Part shown: in pieces, positions 8,559-18,192 of the stretch
Position numbering within the stretch: the stretch's first letter is position 1
How the letters are laid out: each line of letters begins with the position of its first letter
Assembly: GCA_037189845.1 (NCBI GenBank)
Contig: JBBCIS010000001.1
Coordinates: 434,001 to 498,000, forward strand
DNA from: JAMLHH01 sp037189845
GTDB taxonomy: Bacteria; Bacteroidota; Bacteroidia; Chitinophagales; JADIYW01
Reading direction: 5' to 3'
Length of the DNA stretch: 64,000 bases
Position numbers and translations under genes: made by a program
Notes under the pieces: model-generated
Database searches by the model: none
What the model saw: the letters and a program-made list of their open reading frames with translations, nothing else
Told to the model about the DNA's origin: nothing

Positions 8559-8957
8559 ATGAAAAAAATAATAACAATTGTAGTTGTAATAGTTTTGGTT
8601 GCAACGATCGGGGTTTTCAGCTTTTACTATTTCGGATACTATGAGAAAGGTTCTATGTCCGGTAAAGTGATGAGAATAGCAGAAAAAGGTGTAATATTTA
8701 AGACTTACGAAGGCAAGATCAACCTGGAGACTTTTGGTGCTCTGAAAGGAGCTCATCCGATTCAGGAAGTATTTGATTTTTCAGTAGAAAGGAAAAATAA
8801 AGAGGTGATTCAGCTCTTAAATGATGTCTCTCTTACAGGTGAAAGGGTGAATCTTAATTATGTAAAACGTTATGCAAAGTTTTTCTGGAGAGGGGAGACG
8901 CTTTACTTTGTAGAAGAAGTAGAACGATCCAATATCCCTGAAACACCGAAAGAATAA
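8559..8957 (+). CDS. Small membrane-anchored protein of a Bacteroidota family, function unknown
   Basis: A 132-residue protein read from the ATG at 8559. An in-frame ATG at 8517 would add 14 residues, but the MKKIITIVV start directly before the membrane segment is far more natural. One membrane helix spans about residues 5-26; the rest is a soluble beta-rich domain with SGKVMRIAEKGVIFKTYEGKINL, a pattern I recognise from conserved hypothetical proteins of this phylum that are sometimes mis-annotated as 6-phosphogluconate dehydrogenase. The name has no support. A strong hairpin lies 55 bases upstream, and metG follows 73 bases downstream on the same strand. No catalytic motif is visible. Confidence 0.75.
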   Translation: MKKIITIVVVIVLVATIGVFSFYYFGYYEKGSMSGKVMRIAEKGVIFKTYEGKINLETFGALKGAHPIQEVFDFSVERKNKEVIQLLNDVSLTGERVNLNYVKRYAKFFWRGETLYFVEEVERSNIPETPKE

Positions 8958-9030
8958 TGTCAATTTGTTAGGAAGTACTTACTTCTTTACTTTTTAGATT
9001 GTATATCTTAGCAATCACTTTTGAAATTCT

Positions 9031-11148
9031 ATGAGTGCAACGAAGAGATATACGGTCACAGCAGCCTTGCCATATGCTAACGGTCCTTTGCATATTGGTC
9101 ATCTGGCGGGAGCATATATCAGCTCGGATATTTTTGTCAGATACCTGAGACTGAGAGGGAAGGATGTTGTCTATGTATGTGGTAGCGATGAACATGGTGC
9201 TGCGATTACCATCAGAGCTAAAAAAGAGGGCATCACGCCCAGAGAAATAGTGGATAAGTATCACGCTATTATCAGAGATAGCTTTAAGAATTTTGGAATT
9301 TCCTTTGATATTTACCACAGGACATCTGAGCCGATTCACTACGAAACCTCACAGAATTTTTTCAGGATACTGAATGATAAAAACGCTTTTGAAGTCAAAG
9401 AAAGCGCGCAATACTATGATGTAGAAGCTCATCAGTTTCTGGCTGACAGGTATATTATCGGTACCTGTCCTAAATGCGGCAATGAGAATGCATATGGTGA
9501 TCAATGTGAAAAATGTGGATCTTCTTTGAGTCCAACAGAATTGATTCATCCTAAATCCACTATCAGCGGACAGACTCCGGAGCTGAGAACAACAAAGCAT
9601 TGGTACCTGAAGCTGGATGAGTATCAGGAAGTTATTCAGAACTGGCTGAAGACTAAGAAAGATACCTGGAAATCACATGTGTATGGCCAGTGCATGAGCT
9701 GGATTGATGCCGGCTTACAGCCGAGAGCGATGACCAGAGATCTGGACTGGGGAATTCCTGTTCCACAGGAAATAGAAGGTTCTGAAGGAAAGGTATTATA
9801 TGTATGGCTGGATGCGCCGATCGGCTATGTTTCTGCGACACGGCAGCTTTTCAAGGAAATCAGCGAGCAAACCTTTCATTTTGCTGATCCCAAATCTGAG
9901 CATCTTCTGGAAAAAGATGCTGATGCATGGAGATCATACTGGCAGGATGAAGATTCCACTTTGATACATTTTATAGGAAAAGATAACATCGTATTCCATT
10001 GTATCACGTTTCCGGCAATCCTGAAAGCTACAGAGCAATTTATTCTTCCGGATAATGTACCCGCGAATGAGTTTATGAACCTGCAGGGAGATAAAATTTC
10101 TACTTCCCGCAACTGGGCTGTCTGGCTGCACGAATATCTTCAGGACCTACCGGGAAAAGAAGATGAATTGAGATATACGCTTACTGCCAATATGCCGGAA
10201 AACAAGGACAGTGAATTTACATGGCAGGATTATCAGGCAAGAGTGAACAATGAGCTTGTTGCCAATCTTGGAAATTTTGTCAACAGGGTAGTAGTGCTTA
10301 TTCATAAATACTATAATGGAATAGTTCCTGTTGCAGACAATGCTGCTTTCAATGAATATGATCAGCAGGTTTTAGCTGCCATCAGATCTACAGCTGATAA
10401 AATGGCGCATGCTATTGAAAATTATAGGTTCAGAGATGCGCTGGCTGCATTAAATGAATTGTCATCAGTGGGAAATAAATACCTGGCTGATCTGGAGCCA
10501 TGGAAGCTGGTCAGAACAGATCCTTCGGCTACAGAAAAGGTATTGTACATAGCAGCACAAATATGTGGCGGTTTGACAATACTGGCTCAACCCTTACTTC
10601 CTTTTACAGTTGAAAAGCTGGCAAGGATATTCAGAATACAAAAAGGTATCTGGATTGAATATGATGATGTTTTAGTTCTCCCGGGTACTATTTTGGGGGC
10701 AGCTGAATTATTATTTGAAAAAATTGATGATGCTGTTGTACAGCAGCAGATAGAGAAGCTGGAAAACTCTAAAAAACAAAATCAGCAGCCAGATAATAAA
10801 ACCGGTGTGGAATACGTTAACGTCAAGAATGAAATATCTTACGATGATTTTTCTAAGTTGGATATTCGTACAGGTAGAATTGTAGAAGCTGAGAAAGTAC
10901 CCAAAGCAGATAAGTTATTAAAATTGACTGTTGACCTGGGTTTTGAACAAAGAACAATTGTTTCGGGCATTGCTGAGTTTTTTAAGCCGGAATTGATCAT
11001 CGGTCAGAATGTTTCTGTTTTAGTCAATTTAGCTCCCAGAAAGCTCAGAGGAATAGAGTCTAACGGAATGATTTTAATGGCTGAAGACGCAGAAGGTAAT
11101 CTGAGCTTTGTGCAGTCTGATATTTTACCGGGTATGATCATCCGCTAA
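9031..11148 (+). CDS. metG: Methionine--tRNA ligase
   Basis: A 705-residue class I aminoacyl-tRNA synthetase that charges tRNA-Met and initiator tRNA. The HIGH motif is at residues 21-24 and the KMSKS loop reads KISTS near 350, an accepted variant. A zinc knuckle of two CxxC pairs lies at about 147-162, and the anticodon-binding helical domain at about 390-550. After a lysine/glutamine-rich linker comes a C-terminal Trbp111/EMAPII-type tRNA-binding domain (about 595-705, DIRTGRIVEAEKVPKADKLL), which usually mediates dimerisation. The length is normal for the long bacterial form. The gene is monocistronic or leads into the membrane protein 51 bases downstream. Confidence 0.98.
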   Translation: MSATKRYTVTAALPYANGPLHIGHLAGAYISSDIFVRYLRLRGKDVVYVCGSDEHGAAITIRAKKEGITPREIVDKYHAIIRDSFKNFGISFDIYHRTSEPIHYETSQNFFRILNDKNAFEVKESAQYYDVEAHQFLADRYIIGTCPKCGNENAYGDQCEKCGSSLSPTELIHPKSTISGQTPELRTTKHWYLKLDEYQEVIQNWLKTKKDTWKSHVYGQCMSWIDAGLQPRAMTRDLDWGIPVPQEIEGSEGKVLYVWLDAPIGYVSATRQLFKEISEQTFHFADPKSEHLLEKDADAWRSYWQDEDSTLIHFIGKDNIVFHCITFPAILKATEQFILPDNVPANEFMNLQGDKISTSRNWAVWLHEYLQDLPGKEDELRYTLTANMPENKDSEFTWQDYQARVNNELVANLGNFVNRVVVLIHKYYNGIVPVADNAAFNEYDQQVLAAIRSTADKMAHAIENYRFRDALAALNELSSVGNKYLADLEPWKLVRTDPSATEKVLYIAAQICGGLTILAQPLLPFTVEKLARIFRIQKGIWIEYDDVLVLPGTILGAAELLFEKIDDAVVQQQIEKLENSKKQNQQPDNKTGVEYVNVKNEISYDDFSKLDIRTGRIVEAEKVPKADKLLKLTVDLGFEQRTIVSGIAEFFKPELIIGQNVSVLVNLAPRKLRGIESNGMILMAEDAEGNLSFVQSDILPGMIIR

Positions 11149-11199
11149 ATTGGATAAGTAGATTGTAGTTTTTCTTGAAGGTAGTTTAATTAAGGTAGG

Positions 11200-12447
11200 T
11201 TGGAAGTACTTTTACTTGTTTGTTATAGCTTATTGTTTTTGTTGTTTGTATATAAGTCCGGCTTATTTGCAACACCTTCGGTTTCGCGTGGAATATGGGT
11301 ATTACTGGCCACTGTGAAAATAATAGTAGCATTGACGTATGGATGGCTGCATCATGAAATTCCTACTTTTTATGATTCAGGCTTTTATTTTAATGAAGGT
11401 AATATCGTCTATAGCGCATTGTCTGAAAATCCAATGTATTATCTGCAATTGCTTTTGGGGCGCAATAATTATTTTCCTGAACCGGAACATCTTTGCAGCT
11501 ACATAGATCAGATGGGGTTGTGGTATGATCATACAGGGTATACAATTGTGCGGGTCAATGCGTTTTTCAGACTTTTTTCTTTCGGCTATATTTCTGTGCA
11601 TTTCCTGTTTTTCTCCTTCATTTCATATATAGGAGCATTTTATCTGTATAAGTTTTTTTCAAGTGTTACACAGTTATCAGAATATCTGATCCTATTTTTG
11701 ATATTTCTGATACCGGGCATTGTTTTCTGGACATCAGGCTTGCACAAAGACGCATTGGTCTTCTTTAATATTGGAATTTTACTTTACAATGTCTATCAGC
11801 TCACAATGAGATTTTCTAAGCTGAGGGCTTTTATTGTATTTATAGCTTTCGTATTTATGATCAATGTGAGGATGTATATGTTTTTGGTACTGATGCCGGC
11901 ATTATTTGCATTTTTCTGGAATGAAAAAAGTAAGATAAAGTCTGTCTATCCATATCTGATCACTTATGGCATGATCCTGCTTTCACTTGTTTTATTCGAT
12001 TTTGTTGCACCTGAAAAATATCGTCTGGTGAACCTGATCACTGAATTTCAAAGTTCTTTTATCAATTCAGACGGGAATACCAGTTTTCAGATAGATGTTG
12101 TAGATCATAGCTGGTACAGGATATTCTTATATTTTCCGAATCTTTTCATTAACGGATTTATTCATCCTATATACAGTCAATGTATTACGGACTGGTGCAG
12201 ACTGGCTGCTATCGAAACGATCCTGTTGTGTGTAGTGATTGTTTTTAGTTTATTCAAGATCAAATGGAGATATTTATTGGATAACTCTATTGCCTTATTC
12301 TGCTTAAGTATAGGATTTACACTGATCTCTATTATTGGTATTGTTGTGAATAATGCCGGAGCTATAGTGAGATACAGGTCTATTGCTGTGTTATTTATTT
12401 TGATTGGTTTGATATTGTCTTCTCTGAAAATCTCAAAAAATCATTAA
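11200..12447 (+). CDS. Polytopic membrane protein of unknown function
   Basis: A 415-residue protein with about ten hydrophobic segments, the first right at the N-terminus. Translation seems to begin at TTG 11200, because the first in-frame ATG is some 77 codons later and would remove two membrane helices. A segment with WTSGLHKDALVF near 175-187 and the NVRMYMF stretch near 220 recall polysaccharide polymerases or glycosyl-transfer membrane proteins of Bacteroidota, but no diagnostic motif is present. It lies 51 bases after metG on the same strand and 79 bases before glnN. There is no surface-polysaccharide cluster around it to support a role, so I leave the function open. Confidence 0.7.
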   Translation: MEVLLLVCYSLLFLLFVYKSGLFATPSVSRGIWVLLATVKIIVALTYGWLHHEIPTFYDSGFYFNEGNIVYSALSENPMYYLQLLLGRNNYFPEPEHLCSYIDQMGLWYDHTGYTIVRVNAFFRLFSFGYISVHFLFFSFISYIGAFYLYKFFSSVTQLSEYLILFLIFLIPGIVFWTSGLHKDALVFFNIGILLYNVYQLTMRFSKLRAFIVFIAFVFMINVRMYMFLVLMPALFAFFWNEKSKIKSVYPYLITYGMILLSLVLFDFVAPEKYRLVNLITEFQSSFINSDGNTSFQIDVVDHSWYRIFLYFPNLFINGFIHPIYSQCITDWCRLAAIETILLCVVIVFSLFKIKWRYLLDNSIALFCLSIGFTLISIIGIVVNNAGAIVRYRSIAVLFILIGLILSSLKISKNH

Positions 12448-12456
12448 AATAATTTA

Positions 12457-12464
12457 TAGTTTTG
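12457..12464 (+). promoter_or_regulatory. Candidate -7 promoter element of glnN
   Basis: TAGTTTTG fits the Bacteroidota consensus TAnnTTTG and lies 62 bases before the ATG at 12527, which would give a leader of about 55 bases. No clear TTTG box is found 19 bases upstream, so the call is tentative. Confidence 0.35.
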
Positions 12465-12526
12465 CAATGTTCTGCGAAAAAAAGTAGAAATTTAACCGAA
12501 ATTAAATAATATTAATATTTTCTGTT

Positions 12527-14719
12527 ATGTCAAAGACCAGATTTAATGCCCTAGCAGCATTTTCTTCAAGGCCTAAGGTTCAGGTTGAACTGCCTTCGGC
12601 TAAGATTTCTGATTTTTTTGCCGAGTCAGTTTTCAATGACAAAGCAATGAAGGCTACTCTTTCTAAAGAAGCATATAAAAAACTGACTTCTTATATGAGA
12701 GAGGGCAAAAAAGTAGACAGAGACCTTGCTGACCTGATAGCTTCTGCTATGAAAACATGGGCTATGGATAAAGGTGCAACGCACTACACTCACTGGTTTC
12801 AGCCTTTGACTGGTACTACAGCAGAAAAACACGACTCATTCTTCATGCCAATAGATGGAAGTGGTATTGAAGAATTTACAGCTGATGCTTTGATTCAGCA
12901 AGAGACAGACGGCTCATCTTTTCCTTCCGGTGGTATCCGTGCTACTTTTGAAGCGAGAGGTTATACTGCATGGGATCTGACATCTCCGGCATTTATCATG
13001 ACTGTAGGAAATGGCAAAACATTGTGTATTCCTACCATCTTCTTCTCATATACAGGAGATACTCTGGATTTCAAATCTCCTTTGATGAAATCTCTGCAGG
13101 CGATCAATCAGGCTGCAACTGAGGTATGTCAGTATTTTGACAGAAACGTTAGCCAGGTCAATACAACTTTAGGCTGGGAGCAGGAATATTTCCTGATTGA
13201 CTCCGCAATGTATTATGCAAGACCGGACTTGGTGATGACCGGCCGTACTTTATTAGGTAAAAGATCTGCAAAAGGTCAGCAATTAGAAGATCATTATTTT
13301 GGAGCTATTCCTGAGAGGGTATATGCATTCATGAGAGATATGGAGATCGAGTGTCTGAAGCTGGGTATTCCAATCCGCACGCGTCACAATGAGGTGGCTC
13401 CGTCTCAATACGAGTGTGCTCCGATGTTTGAGGAAGCGAATCTTGCAGTTGACCATAATCAATTGTTGACTGACGTAATGGACAGAGTTTCTTCCCGTCA
13501 TAAAATGAAAGTATTGCTGCACGAAAAACCATTTGCCGGAGTGAATGGCAGCGGTAAGCACAACAACTGGTCATTGAGTACTGATACAGGAGTAAACCTT
13601 CTTTCTCCGGGTAAAACACCTCGTACAAATCTTCAGTTCCTTACTTTCTTCATCAATACAATTGCTGCAGTTAACAGACACGAGTCTTTATTGAGAGCAA
13701 GTGTGGCTACTCATGGTAATGACCACCGTCTGGGTGCTAATGAAGCTCCTCCTGCAATTATATCTGTATATACCGGTTCTTATCTGAAAGAGGTATTGGA
13801 TATGATTGAGAAAAGAGTGGATGAGGACACTTTTGACGAACAGGACAACCTCAGCTTGAGATTAGATATCCACAATAAAATTCCTGAGATCATGTGGGAT
13901 AATACGGACAGAAACCGTACTTCTCCGTTTGCATTTACAGGTAATAAATTTGAATTCAGAGCGGTAGGATCGTCTGCTAACTGTTCTATGCCGATGACTG
14001 TGTTGAGTGCTATCGTGGCGCAACAGTTGAGAAAATTCAAGGTTGAAGTAGATGCTTTGGTCAAACAAGGTGACTATAAAGATGTAGCTATCCTTAAAGT
14101 ATTGAGAAGAACACTTACGGAGTCCAGAAGAATCTTATTCGAAGGAGATAACTATTCTGATGAATGGAGAGAAGAAGCAGCTAAGAGAGGTTTGAGCAAC
14201 AACAGAACTACTCCTGATGCTTTGGATGCATTTGTGAATGAAGATGTATTTAATCTTTATGAGGAGCTGAACATCATGAACCGCAGAGAGTGTGAGGCCC
14301 GCTACGAAATTATGTTGCATGACTACACTAATCACCTTCAGATTGAATCCAGAATTTTAGGAGAAATAGTAGTCAATCAAATCATTCCTGCATGTATAGA
14401 GTATCAAAATAAATTGATCGAAAGCATTGATGGACTAAAAGATTTGAAGTTAGATGCAAGTCTGTACGAACCTCAATTGAATATCCTGAAAAAAGTAGCA
14501 GGTGGTGTTGCTAAATTGGTTCAATTGGAAGAAAAAATGAAAGAGCATCGTGTGAAAGGTAATGATCTTGATTCTCCAAGAGAGCAAGCCGGCTTATATT
14601 GTGATAAGATCAAACCTTTAATGGAAGAGATCAGAGAAGTAGCTGATGAGCTTGAAACAGTGGTAGATGATAACTTATGGCCATTGGCTAAATACCGTGA
14701 AATGCTTTTCAGTAAATAA
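12527..14719 (+). CDS. glnN: Glutamine synthetase type III
   Basis: A 730-residue cytosolic enzyme that forms glutamine from glutamate, ammonia and ATP; the type III form is the usual one in Bacteroidota and assembles as a dodecamer. The GSIII-specific N-terminal domain covers about residues 1-150 and has the SGGIRATFEARGYTAWD segment near 137-153. The catalytic beta-strands follow: WEQEYFLID near 217, HNEVAPSQYECAP near 290, the ATP-loop GSGKHNNWS near 343, and NRTSPFAFTGNKFEFR near 464. The C-terminal helical extension is normal. No second nitrogen gene lies beside it. A bidirectional terminator separates it from the convergent dehydrogenase gene. Confidence 0.97.
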   Translation: MSKTRFNALAAFSSRPKVQVELPSAKISDFFAESVFNDKAMKATLSKEAYKKLTSYMREGKKVDRDLADLIASAMKTWAMDKGATHYTHWFQPLTGTTAEKHDSFFMPIDGSGIEEFTADALIQQETDGSSFPSGGIRATFEARGYTAWDLTSPAFIMTVGNGKTLCIPTIFFSYTGDTLDFKSPLMKSLQAINQAATEVCQYFDRNVSQVNTTLGWEQEYFLIDSAMYYARPDLVMTGRTLLGKRSAKGQQLEDHYFGAIPERVYAFMRDMEIECLKLGIPIRTRHNEVAPSQYECAPMFEEANLAVDHNQLLTDVMDRVSSRHKMKVLLHEKPFAGVNGSGKHNNWSLSTDTGVNLLSPGKTPRTNLQFLTFFINTIAAVNRHESLLRASVATHGNDHRLGANEAPPAIISVYTGSYLKEVLDMIEKRVDEDTFDEQDNLSLRLDIHNKIPEIMWDNTDRNRTSPFAFTGNKFEFRAVGSSANCSMPMTVLSAIVAQQLRKFKVEVDALVKQGDYKDVAILKVLRRTLTESRRILFEGDNYSDEWREEAAKRGLSNNRTTPDALDAFVNEDVFNLYEELNIMNRRECEARYEIMLHDYTNHLQIESRILGEIVVNQIIPACIEYQNKLIESIDGLKDLKLDASLYEPQLNILKKVAGGVAKLVQLEEKMKEHRVKGNDLDSPREQAGLYCDKIKPLMEEIREVADELETVVDDNLWPLAKYREMLFSK

Positions 14720-14870
14720 TACCAATTCTGGTTTTAAAATAGTTCAAACTATTTTAAAACTTTAGAATGGTTAATGCCGATATAATAGCTGTTTAGTCCA
14801 ATGATGCAAAGCTAAAATTGGACTATTACAGATATATAATCGGTATAACCAACGTCCTGAAAAATCATAA

Positions 14871-14900
14871 AAAAAGGAGGCTCATTGAAGCCTCCTTTCT
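14871..14900. terminator. Bidirectional terminator between glnN and the P5C dehydrogenase gene
   Basis: A perfect 10-base-pair stem (AAAGGAGGCT pairing with AGCCTCCTTT) with a 6-base loop is flanked by A on the left and T on the right, so it can end both convergent transcripts. It sits 5 bases from the dehydrogenase stop codon. Confidence 0.88.
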
Positions 14901-14904
14901 TATT

Positions 14905-16530
14905 TTATTGAGCCAGAAACGGATACTTGTAGTCGGTCGGAGTAAGAAAGTTTTCTTTGACGTTTCTCGGTGAGACCCATCTCAGGAGATTCAGGTAAGA
15001 TCCTGCCTTGTCATTGGTTCCTGATTTTCTGGCGCCTCCGAAAGGTTGTTGACCCACCACGGCTCCTGTTGGCTTATCGTTGATGTAGAAGTTTCCCGCT
15101 GCGTTTCTGAGATATTTGTGTGCAGTTTCTATTGCTGAAAGATCTTGTGCGAGTACAGCTCCTGTCAATGCATATGGAGAAGTCTCATTGACAAGTTCCA
15201 GTGTATCCTCAAAATCAATATCATCGAAAACATATACAGTCAATACCGGCCCGAATATTTCTTCTTCCATTGTCAGCGATTTAGGATCTGCTGTTAATAT
15301 GATGGTAGGATCGATAAAATATCCGGTTGTTTTGTCGTAAGTACCTCCGGCAATGATCTGATTTGTCGCAAGATTTCTTGCTTTTTCAATATAATCCACA
15401 ATTTTATCAAAGGATCTCTCATCAATAACCGCATTGACAAAGTTGCCGAAATCTTCAGGAGAGCCCACTTTGATTTCTTTCAGATCTTCCCGGACTTTCG
15501 ACCAGACTCTTTCCCATATAGAAGCTGAGATATATGCCCTGGAGGCGGCAGAACATTTCTGTCCCTGGAACTCAAATGCTCCTCTGACCAAAGCGGTAGC
15601 TACAGCGTCAGGATCGGCAGACTGGTGTGCTACTACGAAATCTTTCCCGCCGGTTTCTCCTACGATTCTGGGATAGGTTTTATACCTGTCAATATTTTGT
15701 CCGATTGTTTTCCAGAAATAGTTAAAGGTCCTGGTAGAACCGGTAAAGTGCAAACCTGCAAAATCAGGATGCTTTAATACTATTTCAGATAATTCAGGTC
15801 CGTCACAGAAAACCATATTGATCACTCCCGCAGGTAAACCAGCTTCTGTCAATATTTCCATAATTACTGCTGCAGAATAAATCTGAGTGCCGGATGGCTT
15901 CCACACTACCGTATTTCCCATTAATGCAGGTGCGGCAGGCAGATTTCCTGAGATAGCTGTAAAGTTGAACGGTGTTACCGCCAGTACGAATCCTTCCAGA
16001 GGTCTGTAGTCCAGCGTATTCTTTTGTCCGTTGGTCGATAATGGCTGCTGGGCATAAATATGGTACATGTAGTACACATTGAACCGGAAAAAATCTATCA
16101 GCTCACAGGCCGCATCAATTTCAGCCTGATACGCATTTTTGGATTGTGCCAGCATAGTAGCAGCATTGATTTTAGCTCTGTATTTGGTAGAGATAAGATC
16201 TGCAGCTTTCAAGAAGATATTTGCTCTTGTATAAGCACTGGTATTTGCCCAGGTTTCTGCGGCATCCAGCGCAGAGCTGATAGCAAATTCGATATCCTCC
16301 TCCGTTGCGTAGTGATACTGTCCTATTTTATGTTGATGATCGTAGGGAGGAGTAATGTCAACAGTCTCATCTGTAAATACTTCACGTCCGTTAATGATCA
16401 TCGGTATATCCCTGATTTTACTTTTCAGCTCCCTGACTGCCTTTTGCAAAGCTGCTCTTTCAGGACTTCCGGGAGCATAGTTTAGAATCGGCTCATTAAT
16501 CGGTAAGGATACGTTCGGACTTGAGTTCAT
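14905..16530 (-). CDS. pruA: L-glutamate gamma-semialdehyde (P5C) dehydrogenase
   Basis: A 541-residue NAD-dependent enzyme that oxidises glutamate semialdehyde to glutamate, the second step of proline breakdown. An open frame reaches 16569, but the ATG at 16530 gives the family's natural start. The Rossmann glycine motif FTGST lies near residue 265, the general base Glu in VGETGGKDF near 292, and the nucleophile Cys in FQGQKCSAASR near 327. Length and motifs fit the monofunctional, eukaryote-like PruA form found in many Bacteroidota, not the PutA fusion. No proline dehydrogenase gene is nearby. It ends at the shared terminator with glnN; both enzymes act on the glutamate pool, but the opposite orientation argues against co-regulation. 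Confidence 0.93.
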   Translation of the reverse strand: MNSSPNVSLPINEPILNYAPGSPERAALQKAVRELKSKIRDIPMIINGREVFTDETVDITPPYDHQHKIGQYHYATEEDIEFAISSALDAAETWANTSAYTRANIFLKAADLISTKYRAKINAATMLAQSKNAYQAEIDAACELIDFFRFNVYYMYHIYAQQPLSTNGQKNTLDYRPLEGFVLAVTPFNFTAISGNLPAAPALMGNTVVWKPSGTQIYSAAVIMEILTEAGLPAGVINMVFCDGPELSEIVLKHPDFAGLHFTGSTRTFNYFWKTIGQNIDRYKTYPRIVGETGGKDFVVAHQSADPDAVATALVRGAFEFQGQKCSAASRAYISASIWERVWSKVREDLKEIKVGSPEDFGNFVNAVIDERSFDKIVDYIEKARNLATNQIIAGGTYDKTTGYFIDPTIILTADPKSLTMEEEIFGPVLTVYVFDDIDFEDTLELVNETSPYALTGAVLAQDLSAIETAHKYLRNAAGNFYINDKPTGAVVGQQPFGGARKSGTNDKAGSYLNLLRWVSPRNVKENFLTPTDYKYPFLAQ

Positions 16531-16712
16531 GATAATATCTTTTATAGTTACTGACTCTATAATATACAAAAAATGCAGAGTAAAAGTTTGAATGAAAGCA
16601 CCTTTAGTGAAAGATCACGATTACAATATAAAAGAAGGAAAAAACTGTTGGTTGTGTGTTTAATCACTTTTGAAAGCTGATTATTCTAACCATTTTTGAT
16701 TAAATCCGTATT

Positions 16713-16755
16713 TGCGGTCAGGTTTCTTTACTTTTATGGTCTCTGATTGACGGCA
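16713..16755. repeat. Imperfect hairpin just after the GNAT pseudogene
   Basis: TGCGGTCA at 16713-16720 pairs with TGACGGCA at 16748-16755 with one mismatch; the arm ends 7 bases from the stop codon of the gene to its right. There is no T-run as expected of a terminator. Together with the similar structures at 20004, 21167 and 22004 it suggests recombination-site-like punctuation of this region. Confidence 0.4.
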
Positions 16756-16762
16756 GATTTTG

Positions 16763-17333
16763 TTAGCTGTTATTTTTATTCTTTAAGTCAGTATTTTCAA
16801 TTTTATATAATACACAGGTCTTTAGGCGAATATCGTTCATCAGTAAAGGATGTTCAAATTCATATTGTTTTTCCATGCCTGTTTTTTTCATAACATGCTC
16901 CGATTTTATATTGATCTTCGGTGCAATTGAATACACTTTTTCAATCCTTAAATCATTCAAGGCATAGTCAAGGCATCTTTTAGCTCCTTCAGTTGCAAAT
17001 CCTTTATACCACTCGCTGCTTTTTATTCTCCAGCCGATATCAATACAAGGTGTAAAATCCGCTTGGTATGTTTGTTCGGAAAGCCCGATAAAACCTATGA
17101 AATTCATTGTTTTCGAGCTTGTCAACTGCGAAGTAGCAAAAACGATTCTTTAAAAACTGGCTTTTCATTCGTTCAATAAATTCAATTGTCTGTTCTTTTG
17201 TTGCAACCGACGGAAAAAATTCCATAACTTCTTTATCAGCATTTATTTGAGCCATTTGATCGATATCTGCTGGTTCCCAATTTCTAAACCCGAGTCGTTC
17301 AGAGGTGAATATATACTTCTTCTCGTCTTTCAT
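16763..17333 (-). pseudogene. GNAT N-acetyltransferase, frameshifted
   Basis: Two overlapping frames together make one acetyltransferase of about 187 residues related to ribosomal-protein-alanine or RimJ/RimL-type GNAT enzymes. The first frame starts at 17333 and reads correctly to FAVDKLENNEF; the second continues with IGFIGLSEQTYQADFTPCIDIGWR and the acetyl-CoA-binding GFATEGAKRCLDYAL. Removing one A/T pair from the three-base run at 17100-17102 restores a single frame, so a +1 change is the whole defect. As written, the product would lose its catalytic half. It could be a real mutation in an accessory gene or an assembly homopolymer error. It is followed by a short imperfect hairpin. Confidence 0.8.
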
Positions 17334-17544
17334 TTTCTATATTGATCAGGCTAAAATAATATCTAATGTTTCTATGTTTAGCTATTCGGTGGAAAATTGA
17401 AAACAAAAGCTATGATTTGGACGGCATATACTCAATACTGTTGAGCCATGCACATTTTAAGTCTGTAAAATTACTGCTTGTCAAAAGAATCAACCGAGAT
17501 GTTTTGTTGGTATAATTACTGCATATTGCCTTAAATTCAACAGT

Positions 17545-17946
17545 ATGAAAGCGAAAATGATATGGGCTAACTTTAGTGTAAAAGATGTAAAGTGCACTAA
17601 TAAATTCTATACAGAGCTGGGCTTTACCCCTAATAATACCGGCAACTATCCCCAATTGGCCAGCTTTCTTTTTGGTGATGGTAATTTTGTCATCCACTTT
17701 TTTGAGCAAGGCTCTCAAATAGATGAATATTTACCGCCTTCATCAAAAAGTAACAATAGTGAAGTTATGTTCACTCTTTCTGCAGAAACAAAAGCAGAAG
17801 TAAAAGAGTGGATGGATAAAGTAATGGCTGCCGGAGGTAATGTTTTTCACGAAGCGGGCAGAGATGGTACCAATCATTATGGCTTTGTCTTTGCTGACCC
17901 GGATGGTCATAAATTTAATGTGCTCCTGATGGAGAAAGGGATGTGA
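17545..17946 (+). CDS. VOC-family (glyoxalase/bleomycin-resistance-like) protein
   Basis: A 133-residue cytosolic protein with the paired beta-alpha-beta-beta-beta modules of the vicinal-oxygen-chelate fold. The N-terminal module has WANFSVKDVKCTNKFYTELGF (about 7-27) and the C-terminal module ends with the typical HYGFVFADPDGHKFNVL (about 112-128). Possible metal ligands include His57, Glu78 and late acidic residues, but the set is not certain. Proteins of this type act as dioxygenases, lyases, isomerases or antibiotic-binding proteins; no specific role can be given. It is the only plus-strand gene in this accessory stretch. A dispersed repeat follows it at 18024. Confidence 0.85.
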   Translation: MKAKMIWANFSVKDVKCTNKFYTELGFTPNNTGNYPQLASFLFGDGNFVIHFFEQGSQIDEYLPPSSKSNNSEVMFTLSAETKAEVKEWMDKVMAAGGNVFHEAGRDGTNHYGFVFADPDGHKFNVLLMEKGM

Positions 17947-18023
17947 TACCGTATATCTCTGAATTAAAAGAAGCAGTGGGAGGTATAGTCAATAGTATGA
18001 TGAGGTTATCTCAACTTTTTATT

Positions 18024-18092
18024 TCCCGCAAATTCCGCTGATGACCGCTGATTTTTCTTCATCCTCTGCGTAAATCTGCGCAATCTGCGGGA
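18024..18092. repeat. Dispersed intergenic repeat with inverted ends
   Basis: TCCCGCA at 18024-18030 pairs with TGCGGGA at 18086-18092. Inside are short direct repeats (CCGCTGAT twice; CTGCG three times at 9-10 base steps). A related partial copy lies at 32106-32135. Sequences of this kind are scattered through many Bacteroidota genomes; the gene before it ends 77 bases upstream. Confidence 0.6.
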
Positions 18093-18192
18093 GCTTATTT
18101 TGTTTCCTGCTGATTTTTAATAGTATCCTAAGAGCTTTGGTTTCTTTTTCCCAAAAGTCAAGATAGTTTCGATTTGAAAAGTGTTTCGAGGA

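Noticed and set aside
13283..13628. Two overlapping open frames antisense to glnN
   Set aside because: They lie inside a fully supported gene, have no protein-like pattern and arise from its codon use.
16763..17333. Programmed frameshift in the GNAT gene
   Set aside because: No slippery heptamer with a following structure is seen at the site; a plain one-base insertion explains it.
17410..17718. Minus-strand open frame covering the VOC gene start
   Set aside because: The VOC gene on the plus strand has a clear fold signature; the minus frame is a shadow.
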